Of a DNA stretch of 64,000 nt, positions 20,159 to 29,952 are shown in pieces. The notes beneath the pieces were generated by a model that did not search any database, was not told where the DNA came from, and was given only the letters and a program-made list of their open reading frames with translations. The DNA is taken from contig JARGSG010000018.1 in assembly GCA_030374805.1 (NCBI GenBank), positions 496,001 to 560,000 of the forward strand, in the 5' to 3' direction. The stretch is from Gracilaria gracilis (Eukaryota; Rhodophyta; Florideophyceae; Gracilariales; Gracilariaceae). Every line of letters starts with the position of its first letter. Position 1 is the stretch's first letter. The translations under genes were made by a program, and so were the position numbers.

Positions 20159-20788
20159 TTTGTAAAGGATGTTCTAAGCCACGGCCCGTACTATGGCTCG
20201 GGCTGAAGAACATCAAGCTGCTGCGAATGTCGGCAGGACGGGGAGAGAAGAACTAGCAGCATGGTGGTGGAGAGGGTGGGTCACCATTTTTGGCGGTTTT
20301 CTACAGGCTTGCGGTACTGTTGTGGTGTGGCTGTACGCGTCGGGCTCACAAATTCCGGCGCACGTCCTCTGATCGCCGACTGACGCAATCTACTGGCATG
20401 AGATGAGTTTTATGTGCAATCTATTCTTAGGTGAGCGCAATATATCCGGACGGGGTTCTGATTGGAAGAAGAATGGTCCATGACAACTTTTCTAATTGGT
20501 TCTATAGTAAACAGATTGAAATTGTTCCAATGGAAGAGGCTTGCTTAAATCTATCCAGCTAGACTTAATCAAACCCAACAAGTGGCATTCCGAGGACCAA
20601 CTGTTCCCGTAATTGCCCAATCATGGTCAAACCTTAAGTCTATCTCAATAGATTTAAGCAGCTCGTCCCAAAAGGGTTAATTAGTGTGGTACGTTTGATA
20701 ATGTGGGCCACACGTCTTGGTGTTTTTAAGGAGTCAAAACTCTTACAGCAAATAGTGGGACCCACATTATCTGCAGTCACTGGGTGTA

Positions 20789-21328
20789 GTGAGCTCCCAC
20801 ATGCCGAACGAAACCAAGATCATGATTGTTCTTCGAAAGTAGAACTGCTTTGCAACAAATTCGTTAAAATCGTTCCAATGTTTCATATCTTGGTACGTGT
20901 TTACGTGACTCATCTGTACGGTACATACTTGGTACGTGTATTCAGGTCATATGTGTAGAAAGAATGTACTCGCTACTTCCTTGCTACCCTGCTCGTGAAT
21001 CCGATGCATCGGTATAAAAGATGAGTGACACGTGCAGGGAATCAGCGCAAAGAGCGCCGGAGTTGCTCAGCTGTTTTTATGATCGGTGTCACAAAACGGC
21101 CAAACTTGCTATGACACTGAATTAAAGCGATCAGCAAAGAAACAAACAAACCGAAACTACCTTCGGTAGAACGAATCGAAGTTTTTTGGCAGCCAAAAGT
21201 ACGCGACCGCTATGTCCAAGCATCGAAGACACTTTTTCGAACCGACATGTTGACGGGAGAAAACGACTCTAGCGAAAACCGAAGACTCTTAGTGCTTTTA
21301 CTTATCAAGAGGTCCAAGCTGTGGAACA
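20789..21328. other. Non-coding stretch with a TATA-like box
   Basis: No gene-like ORF is seen. TATAAAAG occurs at 21013-21020, and a cluster of GTACGTGT/GGTACGTGTA repeats lies at 20890-20940. The next plus-strand ORFs are short and lie over the antisense secreted-protein gene, so no transcript can be assigned. Confidence 0.4.
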
Positions 21329-22138
21329 CTAGATCAGAGGCCCACTCTGTATCTTCAGTGCGTCAACGTTTTCGGGAATCAGAGCTTCACACAGAAACTT
21401 TGTATCCGACAAAGCCCTGGCCCTTTTGCAACACGCTTCCAACACATGCAAAGCGACGAGGTCAAAGTCGCCAGGTGCATTGAAACAAACGTCCTCCAAC
21501 TGCTTGCTCGCTTGTGCTGTGCACCTTTTAATTTCGTCCAGTTCCTGGATCGCGTTAGTTGGAGATGCATTCGTGGTGAGATTTGCTTGTCCCACCACCA
21601 CATCAAATGAAAACAACTCTGTCGCGCCAGGCTGCTCGCATTCACACAGCCATACTCCCGTTGTTTCGGACTGCGTCACAACTGGAACAAGCCTCGTGCT
21701 GCAGGTTTCTGTGGTGAATGTGAGCGGTCCACTTTCGCTCTCTTCTTTGGCTGTAAGCGAAACGTCGGAGCAGTGCCTCATGATTCTTTCGGCCTCGATT
21801 TCGAATAGAGTTGTGTTGGAGACACAAAGACGGTTCAGAGGGCCACTGTTATTCTCAACGCAGCGCAGGAATGCTTCGTTTCGTCCCTGGGTGTCATCTT
21901 TCTCATTAAATGGAACTGGAATTCTCTTCAAGCCGTTGACAGCTGGTTCATCACTCTCGATTGTAGATAGGGGAGGGCACTTGCATATCCAAATATAGTC
22001 GTCTGTGATTCCTAATTCTCTGTTCATGTTCACTGGGCATCGATTCCCCGGCGAACTGTTTGTCGCCAAGACCTCAAGTATAAATATCCATGCCGATAGG
22101 AATGACAGCAAAAAGAAGGGGACGGATAAGGTAACCAT
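21329..22138 (-). CDS. Secreted Cys-rich protein, unknown function
   Basis: ATG 22138 begins a 25-residue signal peptide (MVTLSVPFFLLSFLSAWIF...). The frame extends further upstream to 22363, but that part is hydrophilic and lacks secretion features. The mature protein (about 244 residues) has around 14 cysteines arranged in two similar halves. Each half has an xWxCxC-type motif (DYIWICKCPP; GVWLCECEQP) followed by an acidic segment and CVENNS.../CTAQASK..., then a C-terminal CF or LCVSNTT. The similarity suggests a duplicated domain of about 110 residues. Several Asn-X-Ser/Thr sequons support secretion. No family was recognised. Intact. Confidence 0.65.
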   Translation of the reverse strand: MVTLSVPFFLLSFLSAWIFILEVLATNSSPGNRCPVNMNRELGITDDYIWICKCPPLSTIESDEPAVNGLKRIPVPFNEKDDTQGRNEAFLRCVENNSGPLNRLCVSNTTLFEIEAERIMRHCSDVSLTAKEESESGPLTFTTETCSTRLVPVVTQSETTGVWLCECEQPGATELFSFDVVVGQANLTTNASPTNAIQELDEIKRCTAQASKQLEDVCFNAPGDFDLVALHVLEACCKRARALSDTKFLCEALIPENVDALKIQSGPLI

Positions 22139-22935
22139 GGTAATGATGTTCTTCAACGGAGAGACCGGAGTCCGATGAGCAAAAAGTAGAGCTTGAGGCT
22201 GCTGATTACTGTGTTTTGGGGGGAAAGAACTAAATTGTACGGAGCTAGTAGAACCTGGCGAGATAATACTAGTCGCATGAGTAGGCTTTTGTGCGGTGGG
22301 CCAGAATTTATGCGCAGAGGCAAGTCGGGTTCGAATGCCGAACTTCGAAAGTTTCGACCTCATGCTGGCTGGTAATACAAAACATCAATTGTATTGATGT
22401 TTTGTCTTACGAACGAATATGGGGCCATGGGGTTATGTATGGGCATTTGTGGTGGCGGTTTCTGTGTTCAGGAAGCAAGGACTACACTATGCCCATGGTG
22501 CTTCGGTTATCTGGATCTCGCGGAGATATGTGCGAAATGGTCCACAGCCTATTAGCCGTTTTTAAATAAGAAAAAAACTCGTCTCTTTTCAAAATAAGAT
22601 GCACTTCAGAGACGAAAGACGTTTAATTAACATAGCCTAGATTGGGAGAAATACGGGTTATTTCAAAACAGGAGCGAAACTAAGAAAGCGCGCCGCACTC
22701 ACCAACCAAAAAGCTTAGCTTGAACCCAAATGCCGATCGCAGCCCAGATCAGCTCCATCTCAACGATCTCCAAACTACATTGGCTCCTCCCATTGAACCT
22801 CGTTCGTTTTCAGCCACGCCAGACCCTCTACTCACTGCGCCAGAACCCCTCCCGACGCCCGTCGTACAGCATGAAGCTTCCCTCCCGCAATCCCGTACCA
22901 GCTCCACACCGCAACGCTCCCCTCAAAGATTCGTC

Positions 22936-23805
22936 ATGAACAAAATCGAAAAGGAAAGGGTACTGCGAACTTTGATTGCGAATCAAGCCCCCGTCCAAAA
23001 GCAAAAGACTGTTGATCAGACTTGCGCCACAGTGGCGTTAAGTGCATGTAGCCGCCATGTTCCGGACGCCGTGTTAGTCCATCAGCAAAACACATATAAC
23101 ATGAGCAGGCGTCGAGCTTATATGGAGCGCATAACACCGGAAAACGTGCGACACATAGCTAATTCTGTCCTAGATATGGCTAGTAAAGTGATCATGGCTT
23201 CAATACAAGGAAGTGCAGAAGAGGATGGACCTGTCGCTGCAGCACGAGGTAGGAAAAACGATGCTCAACACGTTTTAGACCAAGCTATTCTCGACTACAA
23301 ACAATTGGCCTCTAAGAAGACACACACCACGGTGGATGGCGCCGAGCGGGCGCTTGCTCGAAACCGGGAGTCAAGGGCGGAGAAGGAAAAACCGAATCGC
23401 GAGCGGAAGGAAACCTTTGAGAAGAACAAACGTTCTCGTCAGGAGGAGCAAGAATGCAAGGAACGCCGCAGGACAACTGCTGAGCTTCAGACCCTACATG
23501 CGCAAACGCGCAGTGCTAACGCCGCCACTGCGAGCGCGGCATTGCAACGCCGCCAGAGTGAACAGTTTGGCATTCTTGTCGGCCTCTTTGCGCGTAGTAA
23601 CAACCTACAAGTGTGCGAACCGGTTACCCCTCTACCACCATGTCTGCCATCCGAGCCGCTTGGAATTGAACCAGATATTCTCGACGCTTGCGAAGGCCAA
23701 GCCTCGGCTCTGGTCAATAATACGGAGGACCATCAAGAACAGCCCACAGAACATCAAGCTGGCAATGAGGATGAGGTTGACCGGTCGCCGCAAGCTTCAG
23801 AGTAG
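22936..23805 (+). CDS. PIF/Harbinger ORF1 (transposase partner), coiled coil
   Basis: ATG 22936 gives 289 residues to TAG 23805. The frame stays open upstream to about 22720 with a Pro/Ser-rich stretch (ATPDPLLTAPEPLPTP) that may be coding if a non-ATG or spliced start is used. The body has an Arg/Lys-rich N-terminal domain (MNKIEKERVLRTLIANQ... MSRRRAYMERITPENV). A strongly charged helix follows (ERALARNRESRAEKEK..., RSRQEEQECKERRR), then an acidic C-terminus. It lies inside the inverted repeats, opposite the transposase. In related elements ORF1 is a Myb/SANT-like protein that brings the transposase to the nucleus and the element ends; a clear SANT motif is not visible here, so the role is inferred from position. 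Confidence 0.65.
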   Translation: MNKIEKERVLRTLIANQAPVQKQKTVDQTCATVALSACSRHVPDAVLVHQQNTYNMSRRRAYMERITPENVRHIANSVLDMASKVIMASIQGSAEEDGPVAAARGRKNDAQHVLDQAILDYKQLASKKTHTTVDGAERALARNRESRAEKEKPNRERKETFEKNKRSRQEEQECKERRRTTAELQTLHAQTRSANAATASAALQRRQSEQFGILVGLFARSNNLQVCEPVTPLPPCLPSEPLGIEPDILDACEGQASALVNNTEDHQEQPTEHQAGNEDEVDRSPQASE

Positions 23806-23942
23806 ACTTATGTTGCCTCCTTTTGTTTCTTGTCGCGGCGCGCGTAGCGGCGAGCGGAGCGAAGGACTTAGCGCTCGCCCACTACGCGCGCCACAACGCC
23901 ACATAGTAAAGAATCATGCTGCTTAGGTGTCGCACCTTCGCT

Positions 23943-25159
23943 CTAGTCATCGTCTTCGTGTTCTTGAGCAGCCAAAGCCGCCAGTTTTGTTTCATATCTA
24001 GAGCCCGGTTGTAAAGGGTAACCACGTCGCTGCATCTGCCAGTTACAGAGCATCGCCGCTGTGTGATAAGCAATCGGGAATAAAGCTTTCTCAAACGGCC
24101 AACGTCCTAGAAACAATCTAAAGCGATTGTTGATGTAGCCGATACCCCACTCGTTGACCATACGTTGCTTCCTGATTCGCATATTGTAAACAGAACGATA
24201 CATCCATGTAGCGCTCTCATTTCATTTATACGGAACAACGAGCGCCCCACTTCCAGCAAAGCCCATGTCAGCCATCCCGTGCTGCTCTGTAGTTAGATAG
24301 GATGTGGGGTCACGAAACACGTCCGAACTCGTTTACAGATTGCGGTCGCTTTCCGCACCTTTTTCAGATATCTCCAGACGGATAAACCGTCCAAACAAAT
24401 CACAGAAAGCAAGTATGGCCCATGTATGCGCTTTCTCGTAGCCATCATACGCACGTTCCTGCCCCGAATTATCGTTTGGTCTCCAACGCTTGCTTTTGTT
24501 CCCATCAACAAAGAACACACATCTCGGAAACCTGATCACTAAGCCCTCCGCCTCTGATCTTTCGGAATCATCAGGCCACTTGATAAGCTTTGGTTCTATC
24601 GAATCTAAAGTAATAATCAAAGCGTACAGAACGTGTCTGAAGTAGTTGGATACGGTCCCCGTTAAAATTCCGTAACGATGAGCAGCTCTCTCCACGCCCA
24701 ACCCACCTTCGTTTGGTCCTCCAAGCATATCGAGAAAAAGGAACAGCATTTTTTTGTGTCTAAACGCCTTTTGCGTGCAGTTCTTTGCTGTTCTTCAAAC
24801 TGATTGCGAACCTCTATGGGACGTTCCAGGCGTTGTTGGACTAAGTTGTGCAGATGGTCGAAGTCCTCTCTAGACATATGCGTCGTCGTTTTTTCAAACA
24901 ACTTTATGTCTGGGTCATCAAAGCATATGTCGTGGTATACTTTAGCAGAGAGGCGCTTTGCGTATCTAGCTTTCGAACTAGAAACAGGATGGCCGCGGCC
25001 TGGTCTGACCGTTTCCTCATCGTCGATAAGCTCCTGCATCGAAGTATCCATCTGCGGTGTTAGCGACAATCCTTGGTTAATGAGCATTTCCATGTGGGCA
25101 GCTGTTTGAGACATTTGCTCCAAGAGGAGCAAGGGAAAGAGAATATCCTTTCCTTCCAT
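23943..25159 (-). pseudogene. PIF/Harbinger DDE_Tnp_4 transposase, two stops and one frameshift
   Basis: The N-terminal segment (25159 to about 24755) reads MEGKDILFPLLLLEQ, SSSKARYAKRLSAKVYH and MSREDFDHLHNLVQQRL. At a run of seven A on the coding strand (24749-24755) the frame changes. The catalytic part follows: GILTGTVSNYFRHV (helix-turn-helix-like), CVFFVDGNKSKRWRPND (first Asp), YDGYEKAHTWAILAFCDLFGRF (second Asp) and VNEWGIGYINNRFRLFLGRWP (Glu). TAA at 24333-24335 and TGA at 24222-24224 interrupt this frame between the second Asp and the Glu. It ends with LAAQEHEDDD. The element is not autonomous in this copy. Confidence 0.8.
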
Positions 25160-25689
25160 CCGGTTCGCTCTCGCGACAACTGTTCATCGTCATTCGGCGC
25201 ACGTGTACATACAATAACAAATGCCGCTTGTTTTGAAATCTACGAACTGCTTGGAATCAAGGGTTAGGCGCTAAGGGAAAAATCTCTTATTTAAAAACGG
25301 CTATTAGACCTCAGTCGGTATTCATCGATTTCTCCTCGAACACAACTTTGTTCAAAGAACACAGGGTCGTCAATAGATAACCAATCATTCGTTTATATAA
25401 CCCAAATAAAGAAATATCTGACTTCTAATCAAATCCTACAGTAATCTGTAGATCGCCATTGCTTTCTCACGCACCCAACATATTACGCAGTTACTCAGTC
25501 TAATAGTAGATAGGTCGATCCCACAAGATGTGACTAAACCAGGCTCGGTGGCGGTAAAGTGTTTTCGTCGGAGTTCGGATCTACGTTGAGAGCATCAGAT
25601 AAATCTAGAACAGTCTTGTACCTGAATCGCTCCAAATAGTGTCCTACCTCTTGCCGTTGCTTGTTTGTAGAATCTCCCAGAACCTTTGT

Positions 25690-26816
25690 TTTACGGCGTT
25701 TGCTATAGCGATCACGAGCTTCCTATCGAGCTCTCTCGCCATTCACTCCAATAGTATACAGCCGATTTTGCGATTTGCGAAAAAACTCTCCATCTTCCAT
25801 CCGCAACGGATTTCTTAAAACATGATAGTTCGTTATGGTCAGCAAAAACCTGGAAAACATGTGCAGATTAGATCGCTCCGATTTCCACTTTGATCCAACC
25901 AAACTCCATAGACTTTGCCTTCTCCCAAAAGTAGTTTTCAATAATAACGTGGTCCTCAGAAATAATTCTATTACGGCCACTATCCAAGAAACTAAGAAAG
26001 CCATTGTGAGGTTTCTGTTTTGGTATGACACATCGAACGAATCTTTCCAATCCAACATAGCCTTTGTCCATCATGCCGCTCATGATTCAAAACTGCTTTT
26101 GTTCGTGTCTTCATTAAAGGCCAACTGATGATCGGCCTAAGTTTCTCTTAACGCATCATAATGAAATTTGATATTATCCTGAAATAAAGCAGAGTTAGCT
26201 ACAGATTCTAGCTGGGGAGGATAACAGTTTATGGCCAAGCCACCAGGATAGCACAGACAGTTCTACCTTTTGTCCATATAATTTGTGCTTTCCACTGTAA
26301 AACTTCTTACCTTCTTCCATAGAGCAAGTAGGACGATTGCCATGCAAAACAATTACGTCGGTTGCATATCGAACACGTGGAAAATTTTTGAAGAGCTTAT
26401 TTTTGGTATGAGATAGAACATCTTAAAAAACTCTTCAATTTCGAGGACATAGTCTACATAAAATTCGGTTTCATAAAGCCTGATAAATCTGGTTACTGCT
26501 CTCTGAAATACAGCTTTTTTATGCGGAATAAATGGGCAGGTCGTTCCCATGTTCCGCCTACCTTACAAACTGTTAAAGTGATAGACATAATTTTAAAGCA
26601 AGAAATTGAAGACTTATTTAGACGCTCCTTTTTTCAAGATGAGGTTATAAACTTTTTTGATCTTTTGAAGAGGTACTCAAGTTCTTTTTTCGTAAAATTG
26701 ACCAGGTTCATTATTTTCGTGTCACCTTCAGCTTTAAAGAATATATCAAATATTGGATGTTCTGAACCTCCGTCTTCGTCGAAATCATCGTATTTTTCTT
26801 CTGAAAACTGTTGCAT
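25690..26816 (-). pseudogene. Decayed DDE_Tnp_4 (Harbinger-like) transposase
   Basis: Reading the minus strand across frames gives motifs in the right order. They are HPIFDIFFKAEGD and MNLVNFTKKELEYLF (26816-26634), VIVLHGNRPTCSMEEGKKFYSGKHKLYGQKVE (about 26350-26265, the SGKHKLYG signature), then SGMMDKGYVGLERFVRCVIPKQKP with ISEDHVIIENYFWEKAKSME (26083-25868). The last pair matches the DKGYxG ... R.xxEN.F motif around the final Asp and Glu of DDE_Tnp_4 proteins. Several stops and frameshifts separate the pieces. It differs from the Harbinger transposase just to its left, so it is an older, separate insertion. No terminal repeats were found. Confidence 0.65.
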
Positions 26817-27319
26817 TTATTCTCCACGAGCTTTTCCTACTTCTTGATTATACAGAAGTGCTTTCTTTGCATGTTCCTCGTCGTTATCAATTTTTTCTCC
26901 AAACTTCCTAATGTAAAGAATTTTGTCTCTGTGAAAATGGGACGTAGACGATCAAAAAATATCTAAAAGGCGATCGTTAACAAAGTCTGCGCAACTGAGA
27001 ATGTTGAACATTTGTATAGACGAGAGACATATCTAAACAGGACTTAGTTATCTATACATGTGCGACCTATCTATGGCTGTAATGTTTCACTGAATATATA
27101 CCTGATGCCTTTATTTAAAGTAGAGTATAGTGTACCTAACGTTTTTTCACGAACAAGAAGTACTTGCTTACCACCGTTTCTCTTCGTTCCGCATGTAGAC
27201 AATGTTGGTGATTGCTTACATGCTGTCCCAGGCCGAAAAGTCCAGAGTCGGGTGTGTTTTCTCAGTGGCACAGCTCCAAATTGCACTACCAAACCCTCTC
27301 AAAATGTAAAAAATGGGTT

Positions 27320-28022
27320 AGGTTCACTATAGTGAACATACTTTATTCGTATCTATAATTTAATAAAGCTACTTAGCAAACGTTGCAATCATTTATAGTG
27401 TGTAGATGACATGAAAAAACTTAATGCTGCTCTTTAGCCCGAGTAAAATGACTGATAAACTAAATATGGCACCAAAAAACAAGGTTGAAATGAAGTTTAT
27501 CATTTAGTTCGACTAAGAGTGGGAAACAAATTCTGTACTCATGATTGGACATGCGTATAACGATTTTTTTTGCCTTTCTTGTTTTCTTTATGGTTCTGGG
27601 AGAAAACAGTAAATTAAAGCAATATCCAAGGTTTTCTTTGTTTTAAAATTAAAAGTCCCTTTTTGTGGGTAACAATAGTTTTAAAGGCTCTATATCACTT
27701 GCAATGAGACTGTGCTGTCTTAACAGAAGCCAATTCCATCCCAGTATTGCGCGGTTTAGCACGGTACATGAGAATGAAAATGGCTGAAAAAGAAAGGCAT
27801 GTAAACAGTAAGTAAAACTGAATTGAAAGTGGTAAGTTGTTGCCTTTACATCTCCCTAGTACTGAGTTAAAGAATCTACTCCTTGTTTTAATTTTTATGT
27901 AGATTAGCTTTTATACAGAGCTAGTAATTTGAAGGCTCAATAGGTCTCTAAGGTTACCTATAGTGAACCTAACGGTTTCAGATTTTTGTCAAAAAAAACG
28001 CTTAGGTTCACTATAGTGAACC
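27320..28022. repeat. Three copies of a GGTTCACTATAGTGAACC palindrome
   Basis: The perfect 18-bp palindrome GGTTCACTATAGTGAACC is at 28005-28022. A near copy (GGTTCACTATAGTGAACA) is at 27320-27337, and a third (GGTTACCTATAGTGAACC) is at about 27952-27969. Each is preceded or followed by TTAG/CTAA. The last two lie 53 bp apart. They may be ends of a short foldback element or recognition sites. Confidence 0.75.
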
Positions 28023-28307
28023 TTGCGCGCATTAGAGATATGGCTGTGCCCACAAAATAAGAGACGATATGAGTTTTCAAAGAAAGTTTTCTAGAACCAT
28101 ACAATTCCTAGAAAAATGTGTGGTTCTTGTTTATGTAATGTGTCGTATCATATTTGTATTAGTTTATGAGAAAATATTGACAAATAATCAAGGAGGTCTA
28201 TTGTGAATCTTTGCCAAGGCTCCAAAAGCAGCATAAGCAAGGTCACAATCGACAAAATATATTTTCTTGTGCAAATAGTATGTTGAACGGTTAGATACTG
28301 TGTTTCG

Positions 28308-28410
28308 CATATGGTTCAAAGCATCGTGCTTTGAACCACATCGTCGCATGTGGCTCAAATCATCGTGCTCTGAACCGCATCGTCGCATGTGGTTCAAAGC
28401 ATCGTGCCGC
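28308..28410. repeat. 39-bp minisatellite with internal hairpins
   Basis: About 2.6 units of a 39-bp sequence (beginning CGCAT.TGG.TCAAA.CATCGTG) are arranged in tandem. Within each unit TGGTTCAAAGCA and TGCTTTGAACCA are inverted, so every unit can fold. On the minus strand the unit keeps a 13-codon frame (core HDALNHMRRCGS). Further GTTCAA/TTGAAC inversions continue to 28480. Confidence 0.75.
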
Positions 28411-29511
28411 GCGATTCGTGCGTTGAACCACCTGATTGATTCATTCAAACTTTGAACGGTTCAAAGTTTGAACTGTTTGAATCAAAGAGGTCTACAGTAG
28501 CTCTAGCTAACCGTTAGTAGCACTCGTGAGCGATAGAATCGTTCGGACTTCTAAGCGACTGCCCGGACGTGGACACGTGGCCCACTTTGGTATTTGCAAT
28601 CCAAATTTCAAGAACAGTTTTCATTCATCGCAAAGCTCCTACCACAGAAGCAAAGCTACGTGTAGCTGTTTTGATCTGAAGTGCCGAATTCTCAATCAAA
28701 ATCTGCTTGAAAATTAGAGTTCTGCCTGTTTTTGGTGATCTCTTCCGAAATTGGCGGGGTGGCAAAACCTACCGCTTATATATAGAAAGCTACAGCTGTT
28801 TCAAAAGCAGTGTCACTGAGCTGGATATTTTCATTCAAATCTCCGGAATTCATGAGAAACGCTGCAACGCGACCAGCCCTTTTCTGTGATCCTCTATGAT
28901 AGCCAAGCGAATCAGGACACACATGCTCGTATGACATCGTCCCGAGCGGAGTTGGATTTGGCGCACTTGCGTTGATGGGGTCACAGTTTCAGCCACTGGG
29001 CAGCGCAGGTAGACTTTTGAACTGATTGATCGCAGATGAAATTGGGAGAGAAGCCATGATTCTTATGACATTCCTCGAGAGGCCAATGTTTCCTGGATCA
29101 TTAGAAACAATAATGGCTCCACGCCGACAGAGCTATGTTTATGCCCCGGAAACGACCAGCACTACAGCACTACATTAGCTTCGGAGAAAACCCGTCAACT
29201 ACTTTTCTTCCAAAGTCTGTACGGGAACTTGCATTTTGCAAACGGATCATAAGAGTTTGGTTTTTGAAATGACAGCGCAACATCATGATTCGATGATAAG
29301 ATGCCTTCTATGCGCTGCTGAATGTACTCTGTTGTTGAAACACCCAGAGCTAGGCATGACCGGACCCGTTCCTGTGATAAAGCAGTTACATCAAGTGACT
29401 GGGAGCGAGGAAAAAGAACTCGGGGTCAAAAGACAAATTCACAGTTTTGATGTATGATTCAACAAACGTTTCTCTTTGTGCGATATGGAGTCTAAGGCAC
29501 AAGTAGATATG

Positions 29512-29908
29512 TGTTGATGCCGAAAGGCAATAGCGCCTACGTTGCGACCATAGAGCAGAGTAGTTCTGTGGGTGACGTCAGGTTACAGGACGCATATGCG
29601 CAGCAATTATACGGAGTGCAACGTATATAAAATACAAAGGAGTGTAGAAATGCCAGGTACGAAGAATCTGGACCAGATAGTAACTCTGGTTCGGCAACCT
29701 GACTTCAGAGTCCACCCATACATTTTGTCACCTTCCTAGGAGCACGCCCGGACGAGGCTATAAAAGACCTGAATCAGCTGCAAAGGCAGCGGATTCAGAG
29801 GCATCCTTGGAGGGACTTCCAAGGTACTTTGTGCCTATTCTCTCGCCTCTGCTGAGTCTACCGCGCGACTGCAACCGGGTGCTCTACGCCCTCCCGTTCT
29901 GATCAACA
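29512..29908 (+). repeat. 5' LTR
   Basis: 397 bp, TG...CA ends. TATA-like TATATAAAA near 29625 and CTATAAAAG near 29758 could direct transcription. Differs from the 3' LTR at three positions (GGCAATAG/GGAAATAG, GACTTCAG/GACGTCAG, CCGGGTG/CCGAGTG). Confidence 0.95.
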
Positions 29909-29916
29909 AAGCGCTT

Positions 29917-29928
29917 TGATATCAAAGA
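29917..29928 (+). promoter_or_regulatory. Possible degenerate primer-binding site
   Basis: TGATATCAAAGA, 8 nt after the 5' LTR, matches the widespread initiator-Met tRNA primer site TGGTATCAGAGC at 9 of 12 bases; two of the three differences are G to A. It also lies in a local palindrome (CTTTGATATCAAAG). The call is tentative. Confidence 0.35.
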
Positions 29929-29952
29929 GTAACAGGACGGACGTAAGGCACA

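Larger units (their letters stand above)
17305..20676 (-). mobile_element. Complete PiggyBac element inserted in the pogo-like element
   Basis: The element starts CCCTTTTGGGAC (17305-17316) and ends GTCCCAAAAGGG (20665-20676). It is flanked on both sides by TTAA (17301-17304 and 20677-20680), the obligatory PiggyBac target duplication. A second inverted pair, GAGATAGACTTAAG at 17337-17350 and its complement at 20633-20646, gives the usual subterminal repeats. Length 3,372 bp. It carries an intact transposase on the minus strand and a convergent ORF on the plus strand. Clean ends and open genes point to recent, possibly still possible, mobility. Confidence 0.95.
15363..20786 (+). mobile_element. 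Pogo/Tigger-like Tc1/mariner element, split by a PiggyBac insertion
   Basis: Perfect 27-bp terminal inverted repeats lie at 15363-15389 and 20760-20786 (beginning CACCCAGTGACTGCAG). Both ends are bordered by TA (15361-15362 and 20787-20788), the target duplication of the Tc1/mariner/pogo superfamily. Removing the PiggyBac insertion (17305-20680, with one TTAA) leaves about 2.05 kb, the usual size of a pogo/Tigger element. Inside is one DDE transposase gene. Subterminal GTGGCCCACA-type motifs recur near the interruption (17273) and the right end (20703). Confidence 0.9.
22554..25302. mobile_element. PIF/Harbinger element with two convergent genes
   Basis: Terminal inverted repeats of 17 bp (AGCCGTTTTTAAATAAG at 22554-22570 and its complement at 25286-25302) are flanked by ATT on both sides (22551-22553 and 25303-25305), a 3-bp target duplication as used by this superfamily. 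Length 2,749 bp. Two genes converge: a coiled-coil ORF1 on the plus strand and a DDE_Tnp_4 transposase on the minus strand. PIF/Harbinger elements characteristically carry two genes whose products cooperate. Confidence 0.85.
26817..29511. other. AT-rich stretch with palindromes and a minisatellite, no gene recognised
   Basis: Apart from the repeats listed separately, this 2.7-kb stretch has only short ORFs. The plus-strand ORF 29236-29457 (74 residues, ending HSFDV) lies just left of the retrotransposon; I recognise nothing in it. Base composition is very AT-rich up to 28.1 kb and mixed after that. Confidence 0.5.

Noticed and set aside
22315..22340. GGGTTCGAATGCC resembling a tRNA T arm
   Set aside because: No D or anticodon arm could be fitted.
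23336..23926. 196-codon ORF overlapping Harbinger ORF1
   Set aside because: A shadow frame of the charged coiled-coil region.
28308..28410. CRISPR array
   Set aside because: The tandem unit has no unique spacers; it is a minisatellite in a eukaryotic context.
29236..29457. TDHKSL in a short ORF, reminiscent of RNase H of a gypsy element
   Set aside because: Nothing before or after it matches RNase H; six residues are too few.
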